A DNA stretch of 64,000 nt, taken from assembly GCA_014843695.1 (NCBI GenBank), contig JABXNX010000024.1, positions 124,001 to 188,000 on the forward strand, written 5' to 3'. This DNA comes from Archivesica marissinica (taxonomy: Eukaryota > Mollusca > Bivalvia > Venerida > Vesicomyidae). Positions 46,071 through 58,059 of the stretch are shown piece after piece (position 1 is the stretch's first letter; the number at the start of each line of letters is the position of its first letter). Made by a program: the position numbers and the translations under genes. Under the pieces are notes generated by a model. It did no database searches, had not been told where the DNA came from, and saw only the letters and a program-made list of their open reading frames with translations.

Positions 46071-46192
46071 GCTTATCAGATTGTAAAATGTAAACTGCAA
46101 TATCTGTTTGTTTAATTGAATTGTTCAATGAATTGAACAAATTTGAAAAATGTAATATTGGTTTATTTCAAGGAATGTATCGGTATTTATAG

Positions 46193-46624
46193 GGTATTGA
46201 AGAGTTACAGAAGAGCTTGCTGGATGTCCCGTTGTCGCAGGGGTATATGGGAGAGAAGATTCCGCAGGTCCACACTTATTGAACATGCTTGTATTTATAG
46301 GGTATTGAAGAGTTACAGAAGAGCTTGCTAGATGTCCCGTTGTCGCAGGGGTATATGGGAGAGAAGATTCCGCAGGTCCACACTTATTGAACATGCTTGT
46401 ATTTATAGGGTATTGAAGAGTTACAGAAGAGCTTGCTAGATGTCCCGTTGTCGCAGGGGTATATGGGAGAGAAGATTCCGCAGGTCCACACTTATTGAAC
46501 ATGCTTGTATTTATAGGGTATTGAAGAGTTACAGAAGAGCTTGCTAGATGTCCCGTTGTCGCAGGGGTATATGGGAGAGAAGATTCCGCAGGTCCACACT
46601 TATTGAACATGCTTGTATTTATAG
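46193..46624 (+). repeat. 108-bp tandem array of ROCO exon 2 with its acceptor, 4 extra copies
   Basis: Copies start at 46193, 46301, 46409 and 46517, each with the acceptor tgtatttatag (gtatttatag in copy one), 75 nt of exon 2 sequence ending ccgcag, and a following gtccac that offers a GT donor. The functional exon is the fifth unit at 46625. Each 75-nt block is 25 codons in phase 0 with no stop (GIEELQKSLLDVPLSQGYMG, then EKIPQ). Confidence 0.9.
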
Positions 46625-46731
46625 GGTATTGAAGAGTTACAGAAGAGCTTGCTAGATGTCCCGTTGTCGCAGGGGTATATGGGAGAGAAGATTCCGCAGG
46701 TGTGGCTTAACTTTGAGAGGAGAATAATTGC
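46625..46731 (+). CDS. ROCO gene exon 2: Roc to COR transition
   Basis: The exon is 107 nt, entering in phase 0 and leaving in phase 2, with donor GTATGT. It encodes GIEELQKSLLDVPLSQGYMG and continues EKIPQVWLNFERRIIA, the helix that ends Roc and leads into COR. It is the only one of the five tandem copies that continues with VWLNFERR, so it is the ancestral exon. Confidence 0.85.
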
Positions 46732-46784
46732 GTATGTTCTACAACTTCTTATTTAGTTTTAGTTTAGTTTTAACATAGTTTATA

Positions 46785-47000
46785 CAAATTTATTTTAGCT
46801 TGATTGTGGAAGAAGTTCTTACAACTTATATTAATCCCTCTCGAGACCTCATTCCTGATGTAATCCATTGCTACGAGGGAGTGAGAAGAGGCAATGTGGA
46901 ATATAAGTGCCTTGCCTAAGGGTACAATCACAATGGCAATAACTGGGCTTGAACACGAGGGCCTTTAGCACCTGAAGCAAACTGCACTATCATGACTTCC
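46785..47000 (-). mobile_element. SINE family E
   Basis: It has the conserved tail (complement of ctctcgagacctcattcctg) and a degraded head near 46990. Confidence 0.65.
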
Positions 47001-47022
47001 ACCACACAATTACTTATTTAAA

Positions 47023-47262
47023 GCATGGAGCCTCCATGGCCGAGTGATTATGATTGTCGACTTCAAAACCCTCACTACTTTAGGTTTGAATCCCACCAGG
47101 GTTGTCGGATCCTACTAGGGTTGTTGGATTATGCCAGAAAAACTATCTGGCTAGAGTTAATGAATGCATGGAGGGCGTATCTAGGGTCATCCTCTACCAA
47201 TAAATATTTAGACGGTCGTCATATAACCTATGCTGCCGTGCGACGTTAAGCTCCAAAGCAAA
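47023..47262 (+). mobile_element. tRNA-headed SINE, family B
   Basis: The head is ggagcctccatggccgagtg, the B box ggtttgaatccc, and the tail gccgtgcgacgttaagctcc. Confidence 0.7.
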
Positions 47263-47289
47263 TAGCATCAGAAGGTCAGACGATTGCAA

Positions 47290-49070
47290 TATTTAGTATG
47301 TGATGAGATAGCATGTTGAAACTTGGTATGAAGATTGCTGTAAGGAGATTGCATATGAAACTTGGTAGGAATATTGTAATAATGAGATGATGATAGCATC
47401 ATGAAACTTGGTAGGAATATTGCTATACAGCAATGATAAGATAGAATCGTGAAACTTGGTAGGAATATTATAATAATGAGATGATGAAAGTATCATGAAA
47501 CTTGGTAGGAATATTGTAATAATGAGATGATGAAAGTATCATGAAACTTGGTAGGAATATTGTAATAATGAGATGATGAAGTATCATGAAACTTGGTAGG
47601 AATATTGTAATAATGAGATGATGAAAGTATCATGAAACTTGGTAGGAATATTGTAATAATGAGATGATGAAAGTATCATGAAACTTGGTAGGAATATTGT
47701 AATAATGAGATGATGAAGCATCATGAAACTTGGTAGGAATATTGTAATAATGAGATGATGAAAGTATCATGAAACTTGGTAGGAATATTGTAATAATGAG
47801 ATGATGAAAGCATCATGAAACTTGGTAGGAATATTGTAATAATGAGATGATAGCATCATGAAACTTGGTAGGAATATTGTAATAATGAGATGATAGCATC
47901 ATGAAACTTGGTAGGAATATTGTAATAATGAGATGATAGTATCATGAAACTTGGTAGGAATATTGTAATAATGAGATGATGAAATCATGAAACTTGGTAG
48001 GAATATTGTAATAATGAGATGATAGTATCATGAAACTTGGTAGGAATATTGTAATAATGAGATGATAGCATCATGAAACTTGGTAGGAATATTGTAATAA
48101 TGAGATGATAGCATCATGAAACTTGGTAGGAATATTGTAATAATGAGATGATAGTATCATGAAACTTGGTAGGAATATTGTAATAATGAGATGATAGTAT
48201 CATGAAACTTGGTAGGAATATTGTAATAATGAGATGATGACATCATGAAACTTGGTAGGAATATTGTAATAATGAGATGATAGGATCATGAAACTTGGTA
48301 GGAATATTGTAATAATGAGATGATGAAAGTATCATGAAACTTGGTAGGAATATTGTAATAATGAGATGATAGCATCATGAAACTTGGTAGGAATATTGTA
48401 ATAATGAGATGATGACATCATGAAACTTGGTAGGAATATTGTAATAATGAGATGATGAAAGTATCATGAAACTTGGTAGGAATATTGTAATAATGAGATG
48501 ATGATAGAATCATGAAACTTGGTAGGAATATTGTAATAATGAGATGATGAAAGTATCATGAAACTTGGTAGGAATATTGTAATAATGAGATGATAGCATC
48601 ATGAAACTTGGTAGGAATATTGTAATAATGAGATGATGACATCATGAAACTTGGTAGGAATATTGTAATAATGAGATGATGAAAGTATCATGAAACTTGG
48701 TAGGAATATTGTAATAATGAGATGATGATAGAATCATGAAACTTGGTAGGAATATTGTAATAATGAGATGATGATAGAATCATGAAACTTGGTAGGAATA
48801 TTGTAATAATGAGATGATGATAGAATCATGAAACTTGGTAGGAATATTGTAATAATGAGATGATGATAGCATCATGAAACTTGGTAGGAATATTGTAATA
48901 ATGAGATGATGAAAGTATCATGAAACTTGGTAGGAATATTGTAATAATGAGATGATAGTATCATGAAACTTGGTAGGAATATTGTAATAATGAGATGATA
49001 GCATCATGGTAGGAATATTGCTATACAGCAATGATAAGATAGTATCATGAATCTTTGTATGATCAGCAGA
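47290..49070. repeat. ~43-bp minisatellite, about 42 copies
   Basis: The unit contains atcatgaaacttggtaggaa and tattgtaataatgagatgat, with a variable spacer (gaaagt, gatagc, agt, gac) that makes the period range from about 39 to 46 bp. It occupies most of the intron between exons 2 and 3. Confidence 0.95.
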
Positions 49071-49357
49071 TTATTAAGTGTATCATTTCATTTTAGCAGA
49101 ATGACAAAATTGTGTTTGTTATGGCCTTGTGATTTATTATTTTAATGAAATTTTTTATTTTATGCTGAAAAGTGTTTTTATGACAGAAAACGATACAACT
49201 GTGCGCTAAATTGGGCTAGAACATCGCACTTGGACGACCATAAATGACATCATGAAAGGTGTGAATGCTGTTACTGACATCTCGAGTCCGCAAACATTTT
49301 ATTTCACTAATAACTTTCTATATTTCACTGAAAAACATATAATAATTGTGTTATTAG

Positions 49358-49589
49358 TGAGAGATTGACGAAGAAGAGCTACATCAAGTGGGAGGTCGCC
49401 CGTGCGTACGCCATGGAACAGGGTATCTATGATGAGAAGGATGTAAGGCTGGCAATACAACTTCTGCATGACCTCGGAACCGTCCAGTACTTCGACAACG
49501 ACTTCCTGCGTGATTACGTAGTCATCAATCCTCAATGGATCGTCAATGTTATGGCATGCGTTGTTTCAGCACAAGATTCGCCCATTCAG
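49358..49589 (+). CDS. ROCO gene exon 3: COR domain
   Basis: The exon is 232 nt, entering in phase 2 and leaving in phase 0, with acceptor gtgttattag and donor GTTGGT. It encodes LTKKSYIKWEVARAYAMEQG and then LLHDLGTVQYFDND and VVINPQWIVNVMACVVSAQ. The motif LHDLG-x-V-x-YF followed by NPQW is a hallmark of COR. The last coding bases and the donor form the repeat unit of the array that follows. Confidence 0.9.
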
Positions 49590-52310
49590 GTTGGTGTATA
49601 CTGTATAGTATAGTCGCCCATTCAGGTTGGTATATACTGTATGGTATAGTCGCCCATTCAGGTTGGTGTATACTGTATAGTACAGTCGCCCATTCAGGTT
49701 TGTGTATACTGTATAGTATAGTCGCCCATTCAGGTTGGTGTATACTGTATAGTACAGTCGCCCATTCAGGTTGGTGTATACTGCATAGTACAATCGCCCA
49801 TTCAGGTTGGTGTATACTGCATAGTACAGTCGCCCATTCAGGTTGGTGTATACTGTATAGTACAGTCACCCATTCAGGTTGGTGTATACTGTATTGTACA
49901 GTCGCCCATTCAGGTTGGTGTATACTGTATAGTACAGTCGCCCATTCAGGTTGGTGTATACTGTATAGTACAGTCACCCATTCAGGTTGGTGTATACTGT
50001 ATAGTACAGTCGCCCATTCAGGTTGGTGTATACTGTATAGTACAGTCACCCATTCAGGTTGGTGTATACTGTATAGTACAGTCACCCATTCAGGTTGGTG
50101 TATACTGTATAGTACAGTCACCCATTCAGGTTGGTGTATACTGTATAGTACAGTTGCCCATTCAGGTTGGTGTATACTGTATAGTACAGTTGCCCATTCA
50201 GGTTGGTGTATACTGCATAGTATAGTCGCCCATTCAGGTTGGTGTATACTGTATAGTACAGTCGCCCATTCAGGTTGGTGTATACTGTATAGTACAGTTG
50301 CCCATTCAGCTTGGTGTATACTGTATAGTACAGTCGCCCATTCAGGTTGGTGTATACTGTATAGTACAGTCACCCATTCAGGTTGGTGTATACTGTATAG
50401 TACAGTCGCCCATTCAGGTTGGTGTATACTGTATAGTACAGTCACCCATTCAGGTTGGTGTATACTGTATAGTACAGTCGCCCATTGAGGTTGGTGTATA
50501 CTGTATAGTACAGTTGCCCATTCAGGTTGGTGTATACTGTATAGTACAGTCGCCCATTCAGGTTGGTGTATACTGTATAGTACAGTCACCCATTCAGGTT
50601 GGTGTATACTGTATAGTACAGTTGCCCATTCAGGTTGGTGTATACTGTATAGTACAGTCACCCATTCAGGTTGGTGTATACTGTATAGTACAGTTGCCCA
50701 TTCAGGTTGGTGTATACTGTATAGTACAGTCGCCCATTCAGGTTGGTGTATACTGTATAGTACAGTCACCCATTCAGGTTGGTGTATACTGTATAGTACA
50801 GTCGCCCATTCAGGTTGGTGTATACTGTATAGTACAGTTGCCCATTCAGGTTGGTGTATACTGTATAGTACAGTCGCCCATTCAGGTTGGTGTATACTGT
50901 ATAGTACAGTCACCCATTCAGGTTGGTGTATACTGTATAGTACAGTCACCCATTCAGGTTGGTGTATACTGTATAGTACAGTCACCCATTCAGGTTGGTG
51001 TATACTGTATAGTACAGTTGCCCATTCAGGTTGGTGTATACTGTATAGTACAGTTGCCCATTCAGGTTGGTGTATACTGCATAGTACAGTCGCCCATTCA
51101 GGTTGGTGTATACTGTATAGTACAGTTGCCCATTCAGGTTGGTGTATACTGCATAGTACAGTCGCCCATTCAGGTTGGTGTATACTGTATAGTACAGTCA
51201 CCCATTCAGGTTGGTGTATACTGCATAGTACAGTTGCCCATTCAGGTTGGTGTATACTGTATAGTACAGTCACCCATTCAGGTTGGTGTATACTGTATAG
51301 TACAGTTGCCCATTCAGGTTGGTGTATACTGTATAGTACAGTTGCCCATTCAGGTTGGTGTATACTGTATAGTACAGTCACCCATTCAGGTTGGTGTATA
51401 CTGTATAGTACAGTCACCCATTCAGGTTGGTGTATACTGTATAGTACAGTTGCCCATTCAGGTTGGTGTATACTGTATAGTACAGTTGCCCATTCAGGTT
51501 GGTGTATACTGTATAGTACAGTCGCCCATTCAGGTTGGTGTATACTGTATAGTACAGTCACCCATTCAGGTTGGTGTATACTGTATGGTACAGTCACCCA
51601 TTCAGGTTGGTGTATACTGTATAGTACAGTCGCCCATTCAGGTTGGTGTATACTGTATAGTACAGTTGCCCATTCAGGTTGGTGTATACTGCATAGTACA
51701 GTCGCCCATTCAGGTTGGTGTATACTGTATAGTACAGTCGCCCATTCAGGTTGGTGTATACTGCATAGTACAGTCACCCATTCAGGTTGGTGTATACTGT
51801 ATAGTACAGTCACCCATTCAGGTTGGTGTATACTGTATAGTACAGTCACCCATTCAGGTTGGTGTATACTGTATAGTACAGTCGCCCATTCAGGTTGGTG
51901 TATACTGCATAGTACAGTCACCCATTCAGGTTGGTGTATACTGTATAGTACAGTCACCCATTCAGGTTGGTGTATACTGTATAGTACAGTCACCCATTCA
52001 GGTTGGTGTATACTGTATAGTACAGTCACCCATTCAGGTTGGTGTATACTGTATAGTACAGTCACCCATTCAGGTTGGTGTATACTGTATAGTACAGTCG
52101 CCCATTCAGGTTGGTGTATACTGTATAGTACAGTTGCCCATTCAGGTTGGTGTATACTGTATTGTACAGTCGCCCATTCAGGTTGGTGTATACTGCATAG
52201 TACAGTCACCCATTCAGGTTGGTGTATACTGTATAGTACAGTTGCCCATTCAGGTTGGTGTATACTGTATAGTACAGTCACCCATTCAGGTTGGTGTATA
52301 CTGTATAGTA
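49576..52310 (+). repeat. 36-bp array built on the exon 3 donor, about 76 copies
   Basis: Each unit reads tcgcccattcag (the last codons of exon 3, SPIQ) followed directly by gttggtgtatactgtatag, the intron start, so every unit keeps a complete 5' splice site. Variation is limited to a few positions (gtcgcc, gtcacc, gttgcc). The 36-bp period gives a 928-codon stop-free frame on the minus strand that is not a gene. Confidence 0.95.
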
Positions 52311-52486
52311 CAGTGAAACTGGCTCCAAAGACCATGTCTATTAAGATTCACTTGTATTAAGAGACCATTTGTTCAGTTCCCTTTTGTGTTGTTAAATAAC
52401 AAAGTAGCCTGCATTAAAAGACCATTCCTACATAGAGACTGCTTTTAGCCATTCCCTATGGTGGTCTCTTAATACAAGTTTGACTA
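52311..52486. mobile_element. TA-flanked MITE, source type of the 57-bp satellite
   Basis: It starts CAGTGAAACTGG and ends AAGTTTGACTATA, with internal attaagagaccatttgt and gtggtctcttaatac in inverted order. The array's last tagta provides the left TA. Confidence 0.65.
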
Positions 52487-53079
52487 TATTTATAACTGGT
52501 TTATGTTGTAAGTTTGAATATACATGCTTTATATACTACAACACCCTTATAAATGTAACTACTATCCAGTGTGGAGTAAGTAGCAGGGCTTCTAAAATTT
52601 TCAAAACCAAATCGGTCCAGGCCGAAATCGACAGTCAGGACCCACTCATGACTGTGTACATGTATATATGTCAGAGCTGCATGGCCATATCTATGTAATC
52701 GGCTGCCTATGGCATCAAGTACACACTGTGTAACAAAATCAATTTTCTAGAAACAAAACACAGAAATTCCATATCTATTTTTAGACACGCACCTGTTGTA
52801 AATTTATGAAGCTCCGTAGCGGTTACTTCCCTTATATAAATCAGTGTTGAACTGTAAATATTATGTAGCCAGTCAAGGGAGTTATAGGCATATCATAGGT
52901 GTCTCCTTAATTTATTTGGTGCTGAAAGAGTTAATAGATGCAATCGCTAACATGGGTTTGACTGTATGTAGAGGACCAAGCCCCACTCCCTATCTACCGT
53001 AAGCCCCTCTAAGTCAAACTTTGCCTCCAAACTGAACTTGAAGTGACCATTGTATCATAGTGTCTGTCTGTCTTTGTAG
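52487..53079. other. Intronic spacer
   Basis: A MITE remnant (tagccagtcaagggagttat through atgggtttgactgtatg) lies at about 52866-52970. Otherwise the sequence is unique. Confidence 0.5.
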
Positions 53080-53253
53080 AAAAACCATGGTAGATTCTTG
53101 CATAGTGATATACTCACAATATGGAAAGACTATGAGACAGATCTGCACTTGTGGCTGCTACGTCTCACGGAAGACTTTGATTTGACATTCCCACTACCAA
53201 AGGAACCCGTCAATATCGTTCCATGTTTGTTACCAGGGGAACCGCCAGAAGAT
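53080..53253 (+). CDS. ROCO gene exon 4: C-terminal half of COR
   Basis: The exon is 174 nt or 58 codons, phase 0 to phase 0, with acceptor tctttgtag and donor GTATGT. It encodes GRFLHSDILTIWKDYETDLH, then LWLLRLTEDFDLTFPLP and VPCLLPGEPPED. The run LLRLTEDFDLTFPLP followed by VPCLLP is highly typical of COR domains. Confidence 0.9.
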
Positions 53254-53471
53254 GTATGTATTATATCATGTAGGAATTCTGAATATGAAGAACTAGTTGA
53301 AATAGTCATACTTTATCGATTACATATTCTTATGCATCCATGTTTGAGTAGTCTAGTTCACTGGTCATTACAATTATCCTTTCACATCTGTCATCAGCTG
53401 CTCTCTATCCATAACGAGAAATGATAAAGTTGTCAGTCACAAATGGAGGTTGGTGAATTGAGTACATGCTG

Positions 53472-53688
53472 TTAACCTTTAAAATGCTGAACAAATCGGA
53501 AGGACTGTGCAAGCAACATGGATCCAGATCAGCTGATCATGATCTATGTTGTTTGCGATTCTGCCAAGTGGTTTGGCTCCACTCTCCGAATAGCAAACAG
53601 CATAGAGCCTATCGGACAGCACATCTGATTTTGCTCTATGATTGTTTACAAAAACTAATGCACTCGTTTCTAGCACAGTAAGTGTTAA
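53472..53688. mobile_element. TTAA-flanked fold-back element
   Basis: It is bounded by TTAA, with long internal fold-back arms (catggatccagatcagc, tctatgttgtttgc, agcaaacagcatagagcc) shared with 14886-14995 and 62666-62868. The inverted termini are weak. Confidence 0.55.
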
Positions 53689-54060
53689 CTGGATCTTCTC
53701 TTCACCTCGACAAACTCATCTTCCAGAAAATGATTCTTGCGAAGTATTGGAAATAAATATATAATATCAATTGATATTGTTTTCACTCGTTGATGGCGGA
53801 TTGATTTAGATACAAATGATGGAAATTGCTTAGTCATGATGCTTGATTTAAAAAATACATAATTGCTTCTCTGGCTCAGATATTATTTATGAAGCGCACG
53901 GCATTCAGCCAAAAAATATTGTACACAATTCTGTAAAATGAGACTTGGACACCTTAAGCCGGAGAATGAGTGGAAACATTGGATTATGACCGGATTGGAT
54001 TATCAATAATTTAGCAAATAAAATGTAGTCAGGAAGTTGAAAATGAACTTTGATTTTCAG

Positions 54061-54159
54061 TTGAAATGGCCAAGTGTCCGAGGCAAGAAGGGAATAAGAG
54101 AGACAAAAATGGTGTACAGGTTTACTTACCTACCATTTGGTTTGTTCAACAGAGCACAG
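54061..54159 (+). CDS. ROCO gene exon 5, donor changed to AT
   Basis: The exon is 99 nt or 33 codons with acceptor tgattttcag. It encodes LKWPSVRGKKGIRETKMVYR, then FTYLPFGLFNRAQ, which joins in phase to VRLFQFSDGK in exon 6. YLPxGLFNRAQVR is typical of ROCO proteins after COR, so the boundary is clear. The bases after it are ATAAGG rather than GTAAGG. Intact GTAAG donors occur only in the downstream array copies, which are out of phase or behind a stop. Confidence 0.75.
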
Positions 54160-55530
54160 ATAAGGTATCATCTGACAGTGTGTACAGGTTTATCTACCTA
54201 CCATCTGGCTTGTTCAACAGAGCACAGGTAAGGTACCATCTGGCTTGTTCAACAGAGCACAGGTAAGCTACCATCTGGTTTGTTCAACAGAGCACAGGTA
54301 AGCTATCATCTGGTTTGTTCAACAGAGCACAGGTAAGCAACCATTTGGTTTGTTCAACAGAGCACAGATAAGGTATCATCTGACAGTGTGTACAGGTTTA
54401 TCTACCTACCATCTGGCTTGTTCAACAGAGCACAGGTAAGGTACCATCTGGCTTGTTCAACAGAGCACAGGTAAGCTACCATCTGGTTTGTTCAACAGAG
54501 CACAGGTAAGCTATCATCTGGTTTGTTCAACAGAGCACAGGTAAGCTACCATTTGGTTTGTTCAACAGAGCACAGGTAAGCTACCATCTGGCTTGTTCAA
54601 CAGAGCATAGGTGAGCTATCATCTGGGTTGTTCAACAGAGCACAGGTAAGCTATCATCTGGGTTGTTCAACAGAGCACAGGTAAGCTATCATCTGGCTTG
54701 TTCAACAGAGCATAGGTAAGCTATCATCTGGGTTGTTCAACAGAGCATAGGTAAGCTACCATCTGGTTTGTTCAACAGAGCACAGGTAAGCTATCATCTG
54801 GGTTTTCCAACAGAGCACAGGTAAGGTATGATTTGGGTTGTTCAACAGAACATAGGTGAGCTATCATCTGGGTTGTTCAACAGAACACAGGTAAGCTAGC
54901 ATTTGGTTTGTTCAACAGAGCACAGGTAAGCTACCATCTGGCTTGTTCAACAGAGCATAGGTGAGCTATCATCTGGGTTGTTCAACAGAGCACAGGTAAG
55001 CTATCATCTGGGTTGTTCAACAGAGCACAGGTAAGCTATCATCTGGCTTGTTCAACAGAGCATAGGTAAGCTATCATCAGGGTTGTTCAACAGAGCATAG
55101 GTAAGCTACCATCTGGTTTGTTCAACAGAGCACAGGTAAGCTATCATCTGGGTTTTTCAACAGAGCACAGGTACGGTATGATTTGGGTTGTTCAACAGAG
55201 CATAGGTAAGCTATCATCTGGCTTGTTCAATAGAGCATAGGTGAGCTATCATCTGGGATGTTCAACAGAGCATAGGTAAGCTATCATCTGGCTTGTTCAA
55301 CAGAGCACAGTTGAGCTATCATCTGGGTTGTTCAACAGAGCACAGGTAAGCTATCATCTCGCTTGTTCAACAGAGCATAGGTAAGCTATCATCTGGGTTG
55401 TTCAACAGAGCATAGGTAAGCTATCATCTCGCTTGTTCAACAGAGCATAGGTAAGCTATCATCTGGGTTGTTCAACAGAGCATAGGTAAGCTATCATCTG
55501 GGTTGTTCAACAGAGCACAGGTATGGTATG
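54125..55530 (+). repeat. 35-bp array built on the exon 5 donor, about 40 copies
   Basis: Each unit contains ctaccatctggtttgttc and aacagagcacag, the final codons of exon 5, followed by gtaagc. Each therefore offers both an acceptor-like ttgttcaacag and a donor cag/gtaagc seven bases later. A ~209-bp higher-order duplication covers 54133-54550. Confidence 0.9.
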
Positions 55531-55815
55531 ATTTGAGACAGTATCGGAATAATGAGACTAGCCCATAGATTGAATGAAGACCAGGAGAATATTTGATGTG
55601 AGCTTGTATAAGGTAACAACATTTATAATGAGTTTGAACAATTTGTTATGCAAGTTTACTTAGAGTCATATCTACACAATAGGTCTATATTACAGAAATA
55701 TTGCCATTCTTAAAGGCTTTGTTTAAGTATTGTGAACATCTTTGCTAAGTTGGAATACATTTCAATAAGAAAAACAGTGACTTGATTATACTCCAATTCT
55801 GTTGTACTGTTTTAG

Positions 55816-55907
55816 GTGCGACTCTTCCAGTTTTCCGATGGTAAGATGGTTTGGAAGAAAGGTTCCCTGCTCAGTAAGAACAAACATCTGGCTCTCATCA
55901 AGCAGAC
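55816..55907 (+). CDS. ROCO gene exon 6
   Basis: The exon is 92 nt, entering in phase 0 and leaving in phase 2, with acceptor tgttttag and donor GTGAGT. It encodes VRLFQFSDGKMVWKKGSLLS, then KNKHLALIKQT, a beta-rich region following COR in ROCO proteins. Confidence 0.85.
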
Positions 55908-56029
55908 GTGAGTGTACAGCCTGTTTCCTGGCTTCATGTGATATAATACATACCTTATCCACACTTATTTCAGCAACATAATAATTATTATGATTTGAAT
56001 TAAATATTCTCCCGGTCTGATTCGTGATC

Positions 56030-56265
56030 AAGTTGTTACAGTTGCTGACTTGTATACCACTGTAACCTATCATCACTGATGGTCACGGGTTCGAGCCCCG
56101 CTCAGTCCTTGTGTCTCTTTATATGAAAAACTTGGCAGATTCTTACGGATGTTGGTGCACCAAGTACTGGTTAACTGCTGAAGCCTGCCCAGAAAGTTGT
56201 TGTTAGGTGCTGGCTAATTATCCCTAAATGGTGATGATTAAAACCCTAACAAACAAACAAACAGC
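56030..56265 (+). mobile_element. SINE family F
   Basis: It has the head tgatcaagttgttacagttg, the B box gggttcgagccccgc and the body caccaagtactggttaactg. Confidence 0.7.
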
Positions 56266-56872
56266 AAATATAAATATGCTCCCATATGTGAACCCTTACT
56301 TACTGGTGCCACTGAGAATTGCACTCTTTAGTTAGGAGAAACCAAATGCCCTCACCAAAGCACACATAGAAACTTTCATCCGCGCCAATGAATGTGATTA
56401 ATATAAGATGCTGAAAAATAAATAAAGATTCATACTTATGAAAAAGTGGGGTTAATGAGATAGCCGCCTTATCTCCAATAATTTGTCCCCGGTTAAAAGG
56501 TCTGAAATGTACAGTTAAAACTATGTACATGTCGCAGGTGGTCTAGTAGGTAGAGGTGAGAGCCGCTGTTCTAGGAGCTGCCGTGAATCCCTCTAGACTG
56601 GTCATATCAGTGATGGCTACAGGGAGTTGGTTCCAATGATTGTTGACTGGTAGAGTTGCATGGTACCTGTCGTTCTCCTGTCATTTGGCTGGACTTACTG
56701 GTCCAGGGTTTACTTCAACCAGGTTGTACTGTTGTACTTTAGATAAATGCAATATAATATGATTAAATCTTTACACCTCAACTGAAGAGGCCAATAACGC
56801 ATTTTATCTCTTATACTCAATAATCTAAATCCATGGATTAGTATAGTTTATATATGTTTCATTGTTACACAG
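56266..56872. other. Intronic spacer
   Basis: Mostly unique AT-rich sequence. A possible diverged repeat (gtcgcaggtggtctagtagg) lies at about 56532. No exon signals. Confidence 0.45.
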
Positions 56873-57026
56873 AGACAACACGGAGCTGGTTGTGTATGTA
56901 CAGGGTCCGAGACCAGAGAACGTCCTATTTCTGATACATGAGGTGTTTGAGAGTATTATTGAAGAGTCGTTCAATGGCGTTTCATATGAGCTCTTCCTGC
57001 CATGTCCGGACTGTGTTACAAAAGAG
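56873..57026 (+). CDS. ROCO gene exon 7
   Basis: The exon is 154 nt, entering in phase 2 and leaving in phase 0, with acceptor ttgttacacag and donor GTAATC. It encodes DNTELVVYVQGPRPENVLFL, then IHEVFESIIEESFNGVSYEL and FLPCPDC. The VQGPRPENVLFLIHEVFE stretch is a conserved ROCO segment, and CPDC may bind metal. Confidence 0.9.
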
Positions 57027-57114
57027 GTAATCGATTCTATTAATCTTTTAAAATTAAATAATATTTATTTCACATTCATAAGTGTATACATCTGTCAGGG
57101 CTTGACCTAGATGG

Positions 57115-57857
57115 AGATTATGGAGATATCTTCTTGAGCTGTTTCTCCGGGAGAAATGTGTCATATCTATATTATGAAGGACACTTGATTGAGTCAACAA
57201 ACTTCTCATCTCTAATTGAACACATGTGAATGTCTAGCTGATGACCTACCAGTAAGAGAAATGGTACTTTAAAGCGACACTATATCAGTGAAAACGCAAA
57301 TTTCTACAGAATGTAATTTCATATTATATAGTGTATATTTTTTCTAAATATTTGCCTCAAAAAATGAGTATTTCAACTAATAAAACGTATACGCGGTTTG
57401 TTGACATAACAAAATAATGTAAATAGTGTCAACATCCATGCGGAATACAACGCGTGTATCTTGAATAACTCGATTTATGGTACAGATTTACCGTTATATC
57501 TCACATCTGTGCATGTGCATATTTATTTGTAGACTAATCTTAGTTGAATTATCTCTAGACGACAGTATCACGTGTTAAGTATTGGCTCCAATAACAAACA
57601 AACATCAATTCAGGAGCATGGATGACAATTATATGAAATCCTACTTTCACTTTTGAAAGCTTGTAGACCACAAAAGCACTGTTTATTGATTCAATGTTAG
57701 TGTTCAAATGTATTCAGAAGAATTTGTAGTAGCAATGCATGTATACATTAACAAATGCATTTTCTTTGGCATTTTGCGACATAATGTCGCTTTAAGGGAA
57801 TGTGAAATCAAACTTTCAACGAAAACTTGTATAGGACTGTAATTGATCCAGTTGTTG
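57115..57857. other. Intronic unique sequence
   Basis: AT-rich with no repeats or exons recognised. The phrases aaagcgacactatatcag and ataatgtcgctttaag at its two ends are partly complementary, so an old fold-back element of about 530 bp (57272-57796) is possible. Confidence 0.45.
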
Positions 57858-58045
57858 TTTCAATTGTGAAAGAAGTTCTTACAATATTAGTTTAATTACT
57901 CTCAAGTCTTCATTCCTGATGGAATCCATTGAGGGAGAGAGAAGAGGCAATGTGGATTTACGTGTCTTGCCCAAGGACGTCGCCACCGTGGTTCTGGCTG
58001 AGTTTGAACTCTCAAATACGAGGCAGACACATATCCGTTACAACA
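57858..58045 (-). mobile_element. SINE family E
   Basis: It carries the conserved tail (complement of cattcctgatggaatccatt) and a B-box-like region (complement of gagtttgaactctc). Confidence 0.65.
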
Positions 58046-58059
58046 TGGAAGACTGCCGT

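Noticed and set aside
49549..52335. 928-codon minus-strand frame and 672-codon plus-strand frame
   Set aside because: Both come from the 36-bp junction array. The plus-strand frame begins inside intron copies and has no start context.
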